64,000 nucleotides of DNA from Jacaranda mimosifolia (lineage: Eukaryota > Streptophyta > Magnoliopsida > Lamiales > Bignoniaceae). Positions 1 to 10,767 of this stretch are shown in pieces. The notes beneath the pieces are model-generated. The model saw only the letters and a list, made by a program, of their open reading frames with translations. It ran no database searches and had not been told where the DNA came from. A program made the position numbers and the translations under genes. The stretch covers positions 32,034,501 to 32,098,500 of the forward strand of contig CM032117.1 in the NCBI GenBank assembly GCA_018894105.1, written 5' to 3'. Numbering within the stretch: position 1 is the first letter of the stretch; each line of letters opens with the position of its first letter.

Positions 1-1200
1 AGATGATGTTATATGTTTATTTAGCATTAGATGATGTTATATGTTGATATAGCATGTTAATTATAGCTTTAAAGTGTTTTGGCTATTTTTGGTTCTAATT
101 GGATTGGAGTTAATTGGAGATTTTTCTAGAATGTTGATTCTCACATAAATTTGATTTTTGAAGCATGCTTGAGCACTTTAATTTCCAACTTTTAAATTGT
201 TTAGAATCTGAAAATTTGTCAAAATGTGTGTGGAATGATGATATGGAGGTGTCCATGTGAATTGAAAAGGCAAAATATGAAACAACACAAAATTGTGCTT
301 AATGCGCTTGGCTGGCAAGGCAGCTGCTCGGCTGCAGCTAGTGACTGTAGCGAGCGTGTTGTGTGCACGCCAGCCATGCACTTGGGTGGGCAACTAGGTG
401 GTAGACTACCACTAGGCAGCCTATGCACAAGTTTGGGTGCATTTTTTAATTTTAGCCTCTCTAGTAATCATTGCTCCATGTAATTTTGATGCATAAAAGT
501 TGTGTAAGTGATTCAAAATAATGTTGGACATTTTTACTTGCTTTTAAAATCAAGTTCAAACTAATCTCCAATTAGGTACAAAAATGAGATGCATAAAGAG
601 TTATGCTTATTAATTAATTGTCTATGAGATAAGCATTTAATTGGTAGAATTGAATGTCAATTATTATTTATTGTTCATTTAATTGTTAGGTGGATGATGA
701 ATGGATGGGGATTAATATGAGCCTTTAAATTGGTTTTATTTATTTCAAAGTTCTTTGAAAATGGTTGTATTAAATAGGGGCTTGCATGCCTCTTGATTTT
801 CTACCTTGTAAATTTTATGACAGTAGAACTCTAAGGGTAAGAATTTATTTTCTCTTGTAAATGTTGCAAAGAGACAAAGAAGGCCAAGAAGATTAAGAAG
901 GCTTGAAGACCCATGAATATATATGATACATTTATATAATAGATAGAATTTAATCAACCCACTTAAAATCAACTAAGTGCACTGCTTGGTTAAGACTCCT
1001 AGTCATCCCACCCTAGGAGCATACTGGGCGCATTTACTTATTTATGTTTTTCTTTATCCTATTGATGTATGAGATGCATAGTTAGGATATAGAGAATCTA
1101 AATAAAAGACGATAATCAAGATGAGATCTTTCAAAGTAAGAAAAATCCTCAACTTAGAATAGTCAATGTTTTCCAAAATATTAAGTCAAATTAGATACAA
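1..1200. other. intergenic sequence, no gene recognised
   Basis: No reading frame here resembles a known protein. The first 60 bases hold two copies of an approximately 30-base unit containing AGATGATGTTATATGTT. Bases about 300-430 form a GC-richer island in AT-rich surroundings. An inverted repeat (CCTAG...CTAGG) lies near 1000-1018. The stretch may be old transposon sequence, but I see no boundary that proves it. Confidence 0.5.
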
Positions 1201-1279
1201 ATTAAAAGGAGTTTTAACTAATCCAATCCTTCTACCAATGAGAGGTGACATGAGATGCTATCCTAATTTAGTGTTGGCT

Positions 1280-1570
1280 CACGAGTCATGTGACACTTTA
1301 TTAAAGGAAAGCTCTGCTCATTTCTCGGTATATGATGCATTTTAATTTAAAACTCACTATGGCATTATGTCACGAGTCGTGGAATGACATAGTAGAGTTT
1401 ATGATTAAAGATTAATTGGTAGGTACGACTTAACACCTAGTAGTGTAGATGTCACACAAGTCGTGGGTCTATATGAAAAGTGAGGCAAAACACATCAAGG
1501 GTTGCATAGAAATGTAATTAGCAAAAGTTGCTTACCTTAAAACTGTTTGTAGATATTCCACGAGTCATGG
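1280..1570. repeat. four spaced copies of a CACGAGTCRTG motif
   Basis: Near-palindromic motifs occur at 1280-1290 (CACGAGTCATG), 1371-1382 (CACGAGTCGTGG), 1455-1466 (CACAAGTCGTGG) and 1558-1570 (CCACGAGTCATGG). They are spaced about 84-104 bases apart, with unrelated sequence between. They lie just upstream of the copia gag frame, where an untranslated leader or LTR would be expected. A regulatory role is only an inference; the core resembles the CACG/CGTG half-sites bound by plant bZIP and bHLH factors. Confidence 0.7.
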
Positions 1571-1768
1571 CTCCAAAAATAATGCCTTTTCGACCTTGAT
1601 TCTCACTAGGAAATATGATTTTCCTAATTCCTTAATGGGGTGAGGAATTTGATAAAATAGTGGGAAAAAAACCATGCTTGAAAGTCCATAAAAATATTTG
1701 ATAATATCAAATTCAATCACATGTTTATATTCTCTTTTTCGCCTTTATAGATTTGCTAAATCTCAGAT

Positions 1769-2606
1769 ATGGCTAAGAATCCACTAAGCATCGTATTGGA
1801 GTCTAATAAACTAACTGGGCTAAACTACTATGAATGGCTTCAGAACGTCAAAACGTTCTTAACTTTGACAAATGGACACATGTCCTTAGTCAAAGTTCAC
1901 CGAACACGATATGTAAGGATGCCGATCAAGAGGCATGTGAAATGTTCACTAACTGGGCAGAGGATGACCTCCAAACCCATTGCCTCATGATAGCCCCCAT
2001 GTCAAACGAGCTTCAAAAGTCTCATGAGCATATCAAAAGTGCTTTCGAGATTCATTTACACCTACAAGATTTATATGGTGTACAAATGAGATATAAGTGG
2101 TACATGTACTTAAGGGAACTCTTTCAAACTAGGATGACAGAGAGGTCTAGTGTCCATGATCATGGGCTGAAGATGTAGTTATGGACAATGACATCTATGT
2201 GGATTTGATCTTTCAATCCTTTCCTAGCCCTTTTGATCAATTCGTGATAAATTTTAATATATCCAAATAAGAAGTCATGATCAATAAATTGGTCAATATA
2301 TTGGTAACGACAGAGACAACTATGGAAAAGGACAAACCTTTAATGCTTACTTCCTTCTCCAAGTCTAAAGGCCTAAGGGCAAAGAAGAAAGGAGGTAAGA
2401 AGAAGAAGAGTTCTCCTTTGAAGGGAAAAGGATCATTAAAACCATCCGAGGGGGTCAAGAAGAAGAATGAGGAAAAGAAGGATGCCACTTGTTTCTACTA
2501 TGGTGAGACAGGCCGTTGGAAGCGAAATTGCAAGGAATATCTTTCAACCCTTGGGAAAGATATATACTTTATTGAAGTGTACTTAAGTACCAATTCTTCC
2601 TCATAG
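1769..2606 (+). pseudogene. copia gag (capsid/nucleocapsid) pseudogene
   Basis: The frame opens with ATG at 1769 and a copia gag N-terminus (MAKNPLSIVLESNKLTGLNY, then YYEWLQNVK). It shifts frame near 1870-1990 and continues in another frame to about 2178, then in another from 2277 to 2606. The last part is lysine-rich and ends in a zinc knuckle at about 2487-2530. In that knuckle the second Cys is Tyr and the His is Arg (CFYYGETGRWKRNC), so metal binding is lost. Gag would form the virus-like particle that packages the RNA. At least two frameshifts and the damaged knuckle make this a pseudogene. Confidence 0.88.
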
Positions 2607-4010
2607 GTATTTGATACCGTATGTGGTTCTTACTTTTGTAATTCGTTATAGGGGATGGAAAGAAGAAAGAGTTTAAGTGATAAGGATTTGATCCTACATC
2701 TTGGCAATGGAGCAAAAGTTGCGGCTAAAGTTGAAGGCATTGTGAAGTTAGACTTAGGAAACTCCTTTATTATATTGGATATTTGTTAATATGTACCAAC
2801 TCTTGTGAAAAAAAATATCATTTTAATTCTCGTTTTGGATAATGAAGGATTTGATTTTTCAATATCAAATGGGAAATTGAAAGCAATAAAGAATGGTTCT
2901 TTAGTTGCAATGGGTACACTTAGTAATGGATTATACATTTTGGATTCTCAACCATAACTTATGCACATTCAACAAAGTAAAAGAAAATTAGAGAATCAAG
3001 AAAGTTCGACATTATGGCATGCAAGACTTGGACATATTTTCAAGAATAGGATGAACAAGATAAAAGCCCTCAAAGCACAAAATGTTAGTAGCATAGTTGA
3101 TCTTTCTACTTGTGAATCTTGTTTAAAAGGAAAAATGACAAAGCCTCCTTTTGTAGGACAAACAGAGCGAACAACAAGTCTATTGAATTTGATCCATACG
3201 AACATTTGTGGACCACTAAGAGTTAATGCAAGATGAGGCTATTCTTACTTCATTACCTTCACCAATGATCATATTCGGTTCGAACATGTATATCTTATAA
3301 AGTACAAGTCCGAAGCTTTTAAAAGTTCAAAGAGTATAGGAATGAAGTAGAAAAGCAACAAGGACTTCATATTAAAGCTCTTTGATTGGATCGAGGAGGG
3401 GAATACTTAAGTACCGATTTCTTAAATTATCAAAAAGAGAATGGAATTCTCTCATAATGGACTCCATACGGCATACCCCCAACATAATGGAGTAGCCGAG
3501 AGGAGAAACTAAACCTTATTGATATGGTACGTTCCATGATGAGCTTCACCGATATGTTTGTCCTTTTGGGGATACGCCCTTCAGATTGCGGTGAGGCTAC
3601 TAAATGTAATACCCTTAAAGTCAATGCCAAAGACACCACATGAGATGTGGTATGGAAAATCACTCTCTTACTCTTATTTAAGATTTTGGGGTTTTTCCGC
3701 ATTCATCGAGAGACTAGTAGGAGACAAGTTGGATGCAAGATCCACTTTATACAAGTTTGTTGGATACCCAAAAGAGTCTTTAGGCTATTATTTCTCTGAT
3801 CCCTCAGAAAAAATGGTGTTTGTTTTGAGGGATGCCACCATTTTGGAAAAGGAGTTTTTATTAAATAGAAAAGGCGTTATCATTGAACTTGATAAAAGTT
3901 CAAGATGATCATATCATCCTACAAGCGGTAGAAACAACAGAGCATCCCAATCCTAGCACATAACCTCTTAAAAGGTCGGACCAAATCAAGAAGCAACCCG
4001 AAATGTTTGG
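2607..4010 (+). pseudogene. copia protease/integrase pseudogene
   Basis: Fragments in several frames show the GAG-pre-integrase motif (LWHARLGHI near 3013) and the zinc-binding region (CESCLKGKMTKPPF, about 3110-3150). Integrase core pieces follow: IHTNICGPL near 3193-3220, where the first catalytic Asp is replaced by Asn, and LDRGGEYLSTDF near 3385-3420. From 3558 to 3908 runs the distal integrase part (AVRLLNVIPLKSMPKTPHE, then FVGYPKESLGYYF), a well-conserved copia stretch. Stops and frameshifts near 2650, 2790, 2957, 3236 and 3350-3560 separate these blocks. The protease active site is not recognisable. Confidence 0.85.
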
Positions 4011-4039
4011 ATTCCTTCATGAGATAGGGGAAATGAATA

Positions 4040-4487
4040 GTGATTCAAAGACCTATGAGGAAGCTATGTTGGACATAGATTCGCGACATTGGCTTGAGGC
4101 TATGAATTCGGAATAGACTCTATGTACTCCAACAAAGTATGGATTTTGGTAGATCTACTGGAGGGTTTATTACCAGTTGGTTGCAAGTGGATCTACAAGC
4201 GAAAGTTAGGAGTCGATGGAGAGGTAACATCCTTTAAGGCTAGACTAGTAGCAAAAGGTTATACTCAAAGACCCCATATTGATTTTGAGGAAACCTTTTT
4301 GGCGGTCGATATGCCTAACTTCATTAGGCTAATGTTTGCCATAGCTGCTTACTACAACTATGAGACATGGCAAATGGATGTAAAAACTACTTTTCTCAAT
4401 GGAAATATTGAAGAAGAAATCAATATGGAGCAACCACAAGGTTTTACATCCAAAGGGAATGAGCAAAAGGTTTGCAAACTCCAAAGG
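4040..4487 (+). pseudogene. copia reverse transcriptase, N-terminal part
   Basis: The frame 4122-4490 has the opening of the copia RT domain: WIYKRKLGVDGEV, then ARLVAKGYTQ, then the first catalytic motif QMDVKTTFLNG with its Asp (about 4372-4404). It ends at KVCKLQ, where the inserted element begins at 4488. The same domain resumes in the + orientation directly after the insertion. A stop at about 4114-4116, just before this frame, separates it from the upstream linker. It is non-functional because it is cut by the insertion. Confidence 0.9.
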
Positions 4488-6367
4488 TGAAGGCAAGAAA
4501 TGCACTAGGATCCAACAATAAAAACTTCAGAATCTGAAATTAACCTAGTGCTATACAAGCAAACAAGAATCTAAACATGCTTATGATTCAAATTTGGATG
4601 GAGAATTACCTTGATTAGCAAAACTCCAAAGGAAAGATGAACACTTCTTCAATCTAGAAACTGTCAAATAGAGGTGCAACAGATTTGGAGCAACTTTTGC
4701 CAAATCCAAACTCCTCCAAAAATTTTGGAAAAAATTACAGTACCTTCTAAGCTCCTTAATAAAGCTACTGTAAAACATTCAGCTCAAAAAGCCATAGGGA
4801 AGTGCCAGAAAAAAAATTCCAAATGGACCGCCCTAACAGTGGATCTTCCAAGAACAAGTAATTCAAATGTCTTGCCTCTAACATTATGATCCACACACCA
4901 ATAGTAGATCCTAATCTCCTTGGTGTTAGCTGGAAAACACAAAGGAGATTTGCAGAGACTGAGGCTTGATTAGAGGTAGAAGATGAAGAGAAGAAGTGGA
5001 ACTTCAACACATGAGGCAACACTTAAGATTTTGGAGGGACAATGTGAAAGAATCTAATTCTTCACATGAAGCATGAGTTGGCCGCCTCTCTCACCCTCTA
5101 TATCTATACATAGACTGAAGATGGTATGATGCTAAGGTGGAATCACACCTTCCTCAAGGTGACCGCCAACTTGGCCATACAAGTTGGTAACTTGCAATTC
5201 AAATGTGAATTTAAATTTTGTGTGCATTTTAATTTCATTTGGAATTTAATTTCAAATTAATTAAAATGCCACACCAAATGAACCTTTCATTTGAATTTTT
5301 CCTCCAAAATGAATTTTTCTCATTAATTAAATTAAACACTTTAATTTAATTAATTAACCTTGGACTTAACTTTTAAGTCAATTAGCTTAACTTTTTAACC
5401 TAAGAATTGCTAACTTAACTTTTTAACATGACCAATTGATGGTCATGTTGCACCAAATAATTAAATCTTCAATTATTGGTCTAATTTAACTCCTTAAATT
5501 AGTTGATCAACTTAACAATTAAACTGATCAAGCTAAAAATGACCTCAATTTTCGCCAACCTCAAATTGGTCTACTAGGAGCATTTTTCTAACTCTTAGAA
5601 AATTCTCTTCCATCAAGTAGGAAATGCAATTGGCTTTTGTGTGTGACCCGTTAGATTCTACCATTCATTGGACATGGGCTCACAACTCTTTATGACTTTT
5701 GAATATCATATATTCATCCTAGTTTAAACTCCTTTAAACTAATTGACTCAATTCAATTAATCTCCATTAATTGAAGAGTACTCAATCTACATGGTCGATG
5801 TCCAACCTCAAGCCCATAGAGCCCAACTAATTGGCCGAAATGAATGCTCTTGGAGAATTATTCTAGCTCTATGCGTACTATGCAAATAAGGTCCTTCCGT
5901 CTCATATCTCCTGAAAGAGGCCTAGGGAAATATATTTGTTGGCTCCCCAATTACCTCGATACTATGTTTACATTCTCAATGTTCGATTCCTCTTATGACC
6001 TTATTTTTGGAAAACTCCTTTTCCAAATTATCATGCTACCTTGGACAAGAATTTCTTGAAATTAATCATTATGGAACACATAGGAGATGCACTCGTCCTT
6101 CACAAAAATGAGGAGTCGGATTCCATCTTTGATCTCACAAACCTCCATCTCTAAGTAGCTCATCCCAATCACCACCCGAACGGCCTGCTATGTGACTAGG
6201 AAGAGTCAAAGCATGAGGACCTAAACATAAGTTTACCATGGATCCTCAGGTCAAAGGATTAATTATATGCACTAGCATAAGCTGGAGAACTTGCCACTTT
6301 AGCTATCTAGTGGATTCTCCAGCCAAGCTTTCAGTGCCTTATTCTTTAACAAACACCCACTAACATG
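4488..6367 (-). repeat. left arm of about 1.9-kb inverted repeat
   Basis: Read on the minus strand this is the middle-to-end part of the LTR. It pairs along its whole length with 6404-8305. Anchors seen by eye: 4488 (TGAAGGC) with 8299-8305 (GCCTTCA); 4508 (GGATCCAACAATAAAAAC) with a matching block near 8270-8285; the ACACCTTCCTCAAGGTGACC block near 5146-5165 with its complement near 7627-7650; and 6351-6367 with 6404-6420 (17 bases, perfect). Arm identity looks like roughly three quarters with small indels, so the duplication is old. Confidence 0.88.
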
Positions 6368-6403
6368 GATCCATTCCAAGAGCAATTGTATGAGATACGG
6401 GTG

Positions 6404-8305
6404 CATGTTAGTGGGTGTTTGTTAGAGAACAAGGCACTGAAGACCTTCTGGAGAATCTACTAGATAGCCGTAGTGGCAAGTCCGTAGTGATCAATTCTCC
6501 CACTTACGCTAGTGCATATTATTAGTCCTCTAACCTGAGGATCCATGGTAACCTTATGTTCGGTCCTCATGCTTTTAACTCTTCCTTGACCACTTAACAA
6601 GTCTTTCAGGTTGAGGTTGGGTATGAGCTACTTGGCATGGAGGTTTGTGAGATCTAAGATGGAATCCAATTCCTCATTTTTGTGAAAGGCGAGTGCATCT
6701 CCTATGTATTCTATAATGATTGATTCCAAGAAATTCTTGCACAAGGTGGTCTGATAATTTGGAAAAGAAGTTTTCCAAAAGTGGGTCACACAAGGGAATC
6801 GAACATTGAGAATAGAGACATAGTATTGAGGCTATTAGGGAGCCGACAAATATCTTGTCCTAGGCCTCTTTCGGGAGATAGGAGACAAAAGGACCGTATT
6901 TGCATGGTATGCGTAGAGCTATGATGGTTCTCCAGAATATTCATTTCGGCCAATTAGTTGGGCTCCATGGGCTTGAGGTTGGACATCGACCATGGAGCTT
7001 GGGTACTCTTCAATTAATGAGATTAATTAAATTGAGTCGATTAGTTTAAAAGGAGTTTTAAACCAAAATGAATATAAGATATTCAAAAGTCACAAAGAGT
7101 TGTGAGGCCATGTTCAATGAATGGTAGAACCTATTGGGTCAAACACAAAAGTCCAATAGCTTCCGAAATTGGTAAGAGCAATTTTCCAAGTGTTGGAAAA
7201 ATCACCCTTGGTTGACCGATTTTCAAAGGTCGAATCCAACGGTCAATTTTGGTTTGATTAATTTAAGTGTTAAATTAATCAACAAATTTAAGAGTTAAAT
7301 TAGACCAATAATTAAGGAGTTAATTATTTGGTACCATGTTGACCATCAATTGGACAAGTTGACTTAAAGAGTTAAGTTGACTAACTTAAGCTTAAGAGTT
7401 AAGCTTGTTTGATTTAAGAGTTAAATCAAAGGTTAATCAATTAAATTAAAAGGTTTAATTTAATTCATAGGAAGAATACTTTTTGGAGGGAAAATTTAAA
7501 TGAAGTGCTGGTTTAAATTAGCATCTTAATTAATTTGGAATTAGATTCCAACTGAAATTGAAATGCACATGAAATTCAAGTAAGACTTGAATTTGAATTT
7601 TGCCAACTTGGCATGCCACTTGGGCGGTCACCTTGAGGAAGGTGTGGTGCCAAATTGCGTCACACCTTCCATCCTCTATATATAGATATAGAGAGCATGC
7701 AAAATTCAAACTTAATGGCTGAAAAGTGTGAGAATTAGGTTCTTGCATTCCCTCTAAAATCTCTCTCCATGCATTGTATCATGAGTTGAAGCTTTGCATT
7801 TCTTCTTCTTCCCAACCTGAAAATCAGCCTCCTCTACCTCATTTTCTCCTATCTAACTCTAGCTTCTAGTGAAGGGAAATTGGAAGATTGTTTGGTGTGT
7901 GGATCATATCAATAGAAGCAAGGCACTTGACTTGCTCGGTTTTGGAGATCCACTTGCAGAAGCTTCCGATTGAAGAATTTTTATGGAGCGATCCAGAAGA
8001 ATTTTTGGCTCCAATTTTTCACATTATCTTCCCCTGTGTGTGGAGGTGTTCCATATTTAATTTCATGAATTTTGGAGCAGTTTAGCCTAGGAAAACGTTG
8101 CCATTTTTCCACTGTGCCAGTTCCAGACAGTTTCTAGACTCATGAGAGATAGTTGATCTTCTCCTTGATTTTGAGCTACAAGAGGTAATTCTTCATCCTA
8201 ATCCAGATCTATAGGATGTATAGATCCTTAGGAGCTCGAGTAGCTTAGTTAATTTCCAGCTTATGAAGTTTTGATTTATGGATCCTAATGCTACTCTAGC
8301 CTTCA
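6404..8305 (+). repeat. right arm of about 1.9-kb inverted repeat
   Basis: This is the inverted partner of 4488-6367. A 36-base spacer (6368-6403) separates the arms at the centre. In the + direction the arm reads as an LTR: the middle block matching 10130-10370 (GTTAGAGAACAA, then TAGTGGCAAGT, GGATCCATGGTAA, TGAGCTACTTGGCATGG), then a TATA-like sequence at 7675-7690, then a leader-like region to 8305. It therefore faces opposite to the LTR start at 8306-8635 that flanks it. Confidence 0.88.
7675..7690 (+). promoter_or_regulatory. TATA-like LTR promoter motif, duplicated in mirror image
   Basis: CTCTATATATAGATATAG sits about 1.27 kb into the right arm, where an LTR core promoter would be. 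Its mirror copy in the left arm is at about 5097-5112 on the minus strand (CTCTATATCTATACAT on +). The two promoters would fire away from each other and out of the palindrome. Activity is an inference from the motif alone. Confidence 0.45.
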
Positions 8306-8635
8306 ATATGGGATTGCTCATAGAATGGAGCAACATCCAACCCTTGGATTTATGCATCGTTAGTGCAAGTCTATCCAGATCTTAAATGCCCTATCTCATA
8401 AGATTCTATGACTTGGATGATTTAAGATCACAATCGTGTAAGATTTATTCCAGGATCACCACCCAATACGTGACCAAGTCCTATAGTCATTTGTGATCTA
8501 AGGGCTTCAACCAAATGCCAGTGAAGTAATAATTTTCATAAGATGAAGATAATGAATATCATTCAATCAAGATTGTCTTACAAGGAAATAGTTTACAAGA
8601 CCAATCCAATTGACTTGCGGGGCACTATTCCAACA

Positions 8636-9764
8636 AAAGTCCATCTATGGACTAAAGCAAGCATCTCGAAGTTGGAGCATACGTTTTGATAAAATAGTCA
8701 AATCGTTTGGTTTTGTCCAAAATGTGTATGAGCCTTGTGTGTATAAAAAGACAAGTGGGAGTTCAATACAATTTATTGTGCTTTATGTCGATGACATTCT
8801 TCTCATTAGGAATGAGAGAGAAGGGTTAGAGTATACTAAAGCATGGTTATCTTTACAATTCTCCATGAAAGATTTGGGAGAAGCATCCTACGTATCAGGA
8901 ATATGGATCTGTAGAGATAGATAAAAGAGGATGTTGGGGTCTCCCAAATTGGGTACACTGACAAGCTACTAAAGAGGTTTAGTATAGAAGAATCAAAGAA
9001 AGGATTCCTCCCTATGGGACATGGTTTTCATCTCTCCAAGTCTATAGACACTAAGACTAAAGACGAAAGAGAAAGAATGTCCCACATACCTTATGCATCC
9101 GCAATAGAGAGCTTAATGTATGTCGTTCAATGTACTAGACTGGATGTAGCACACACTTCCAAGTGTTATGAGCCATTTCTAATCCAACTTTGGTGAGAGT
9201 CATCGAACAACCGTAAAAGAAATCCTAAAGTAGTTAAGAAGAACTAAGGATTTGTTTTTAGTTTACGGTAATGGAGAATTGAAACTTGAATGATTTTTGG
9301 ATTCTAATTTCCAATCCGATGTAGATGACCTTAAATCTACCTCAAAATTTATATTTTGCCTCAATGGCAATGCAGTGAGTTGGAAGAGTTCCAAATAAGA
9401 CACCACGATTGATTCTACCACTGTGGCGAAATATATTGTGGCTTCAAAAACTAGGAAAGAAGGTGTTTGGATGAAAAACTTCATCTAAGAGTTGGATGTA
9501 GTGCCTAGCATTGTAGAGCCGATTGTTGTCTTTTGTGCGCAAGCAAAAGAGCCAAGATCTCATCAGTGATCTAAGCATATTTTGAGGCATTATCATTTAA
9601 TCTGTGAGTTCATTGATAGAGGCGACATCCGAGTGGAGAGGGTAACCTCAGAAGAGAATATAACATATCCACTGACTAAACTCCTAACACGAAAGGTCTT
9701 TGAAGGACATCTTGAGGATAGGCTTTAAGGCTATGAGAAATTGGCTTTAGGGAAAGTGAGAGAT
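8636..9764 (+). pseudogene. copia reverse transcriptase C-terminal part and RNase H
   Basis: The RT domain resumes after the insertion with SIYGLKQASRSW and continues to the catalytic YVDD box (FIVLYVDDILLI, about 8773-8808) and the LGEASYVSGI region, with a stop at about 8924. Further copia blocks follow in shifting frames: HIPYASAIESLMYVVQCTR (9080-9140), and the RNase H piece around 9290-9480 (SNFQSDVDDLKSTSKF, then NGNAVSWKSSK, then TVAKYIVAS). RHYHL, EFIDRGDIRVE and PLTK blocks lie at 9580-9690. At least five stops or frameshifts disable it. Confidence 0.88.
9748..9764 (+). other. polypurine tract of the copia element
   Basis: AGGGAAAGTGAGAGAT immediately precedes the LTR start TGTTGG at 9765. 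This is the usual place and composition of the plus-strand primer of plant copia elements. Confidence 0.8.
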
Positions 9765-10370
9765 TGTTGGAGTAATGTCACACAAGCCAATTATATTGGT
9801 GTGTAAAACTACTCCTCTTATGATACAATCTTGATTGAATGAAATTATTATTAAGTGGCCATCTTCATCTTGTATTTTTATACTTCACTTGCACTTGGTT
9901 GAAACCCTTAAATCATAACAAACTACGGGACTTGGTCACATATATGATATTAATCATGAAACGGTCTCTGTGGTTGTGATTTTAAAGTATTCCAAGTCAT
10001 AGAATCTTATGAGACGGGGCATTTGAGATTCAGATAGACTTGCATGCACTAACAATGCATATTCCAAAGGATTGGAGATTGCTCTGTTTCATAGGTAATC
10101 TATGTGAGGCATGGATTTATGTTCATGGGTGCCTATTAGAGAACAAATTCACTGAAGGCTGCCAAGAGTCCACTATTTAGTCATAGTGGCACGTCGATAG
10201 TGGCAAGTTCTCAAGCTTACAATAGTTTATATAATTAGTCCTTGGACTTAAGGATCCATAGTAATCTTGTGTTTAGGTACTTATGATTTGATTTTTCCTT
10301 AAATTTTTCCTTAACCATATAGTGGGTCATATGGGATTGAGATTAGGCATGAGCTACTTAAGCAAAGGGC
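9765..10370 (+). repeat. 3' LTR of the copia element (proximal part)
   Basis: The LTR begins TGTTGGAGTAATG after the polypurine tract. It shares blocks with the inserted solo LTR: the first 320 bases match the reverse complement of 8306-8635, and 10120-10370 match 6401-6650 (TTAGAGAACAA, TAGTGGCA, GGATCCATAGTAA, GAGCTACTTA). Where the LTR ends cannot be fixed, because no second copy survives and the sequence diverges after about 10370. Confidence 0.75.
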
Positions 10371-10767
10371 ATAATTATCAAATAAATTAAATAAATAAAA
10401 AAGTCAAAGAGCCTAATTGACTAGTTCACCAAGAAGGACATCAAAACCCTAATGGATCGAAGTCTATTAAAAAAAAAGACTATAAATACTAAGTCCCAAA
10501 AAGAAAATAGGCACTAAAAATCATTTGCAAGAATTCCCAAGCTTTCAAGAATATTTGAGAACTAAGAACTCTATGCATCGCATTCTACATAAAAAAAATA
10601 ATAAAAAAATAACCTGAAATTCTACAAACTACTAAAAAGGATCCTAACTCCATTTTTGCATAATATTAAAAACAAACAAAAATTTATGGAAAGAAATAAA
10701 AAAATATAGGAAAAGAAGAGTAAAAACAAAGAGGGAAAAATTTTAAAATAAAGAATAAATAAGAAAA
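10371..10767 (+). other. probable rest of copia LTR, AT-rich
   Basis: There is no coding frame. A TATA-like box (CTATAAATA, about 10480-10488) followed by A-rich, CT-rich leader-like sequence is what the promoter/R part of the 3' LTR would look like, but there is no partner copy to prove it. GAAAA at 10763-10767 is the left target duplication of the gypsy element. Confidence 0.4.

Larger units (their letters stand above)
4488..8635 (-). mobile_element. solo LTR of a copia relative carrying a giant inverted duplication
   Basis: The insertion begins TGAAGGC (4488) and ends ATTCCAACA (8635), i.e. TG...CA when read on the minus strand from TGTTGGAATAGTG. It is flanked by AAAGG (4483-4487) and AAAGT (8636-8640), a 5-bp duplication with one mismatch, and the host RT reading frame resumes cleanly after it. 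Bases 8635 down to about 8306 (minus strand) match the start of the host 3' LTR at 9765-10100, including CTTGATTGAATGA and GGGACTTGGTCAC-like blocks. The LTR middle lies around 6370-6430 and matches 10120-10170. Between these two parts sits an inverted copy of the LTR's distal 1.9 kb. No coding domain is present. Confidence 0.8.
1769..10370 (+). mobile_element. Ty1/copia LTR retrotransposon, decayed, 5' LTR missing, interrupted
   Basis: Degraded frames in the order gag, protease, integrase, reverse transcriptase, RNase H, polypurine tract and 3' LTR give the Ty1/copia order (integrase before RT). The element is on the + strand. No copy of the 3' LTR (9765 onward) is visible upstream of gag, so the 5' end is truncated or replaced. 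Bases 4488-8635 are a separate insertion splitting RT. Many stops, frameshifts and lost key residues show that it is long dead. The LTR start (TGTTGGAGTAATG) and RT resemble the Angela/Tork part of copia; that lineage call is an inference. Confidence 0.92.

Noticed and set aside
226..483. 85-residue ORF in the GC-rich patch, with overlapping ORFs on the other strand
   Set aside because: Open on both strands through composition; no recognisable domain or gene context.
4581..8085. Small ORFs within the 4488-8635 insertion
   Set aside because: They fall in the LTR-derived inverted repeat, and mirror-image counterparts or stops show they are non-coding.
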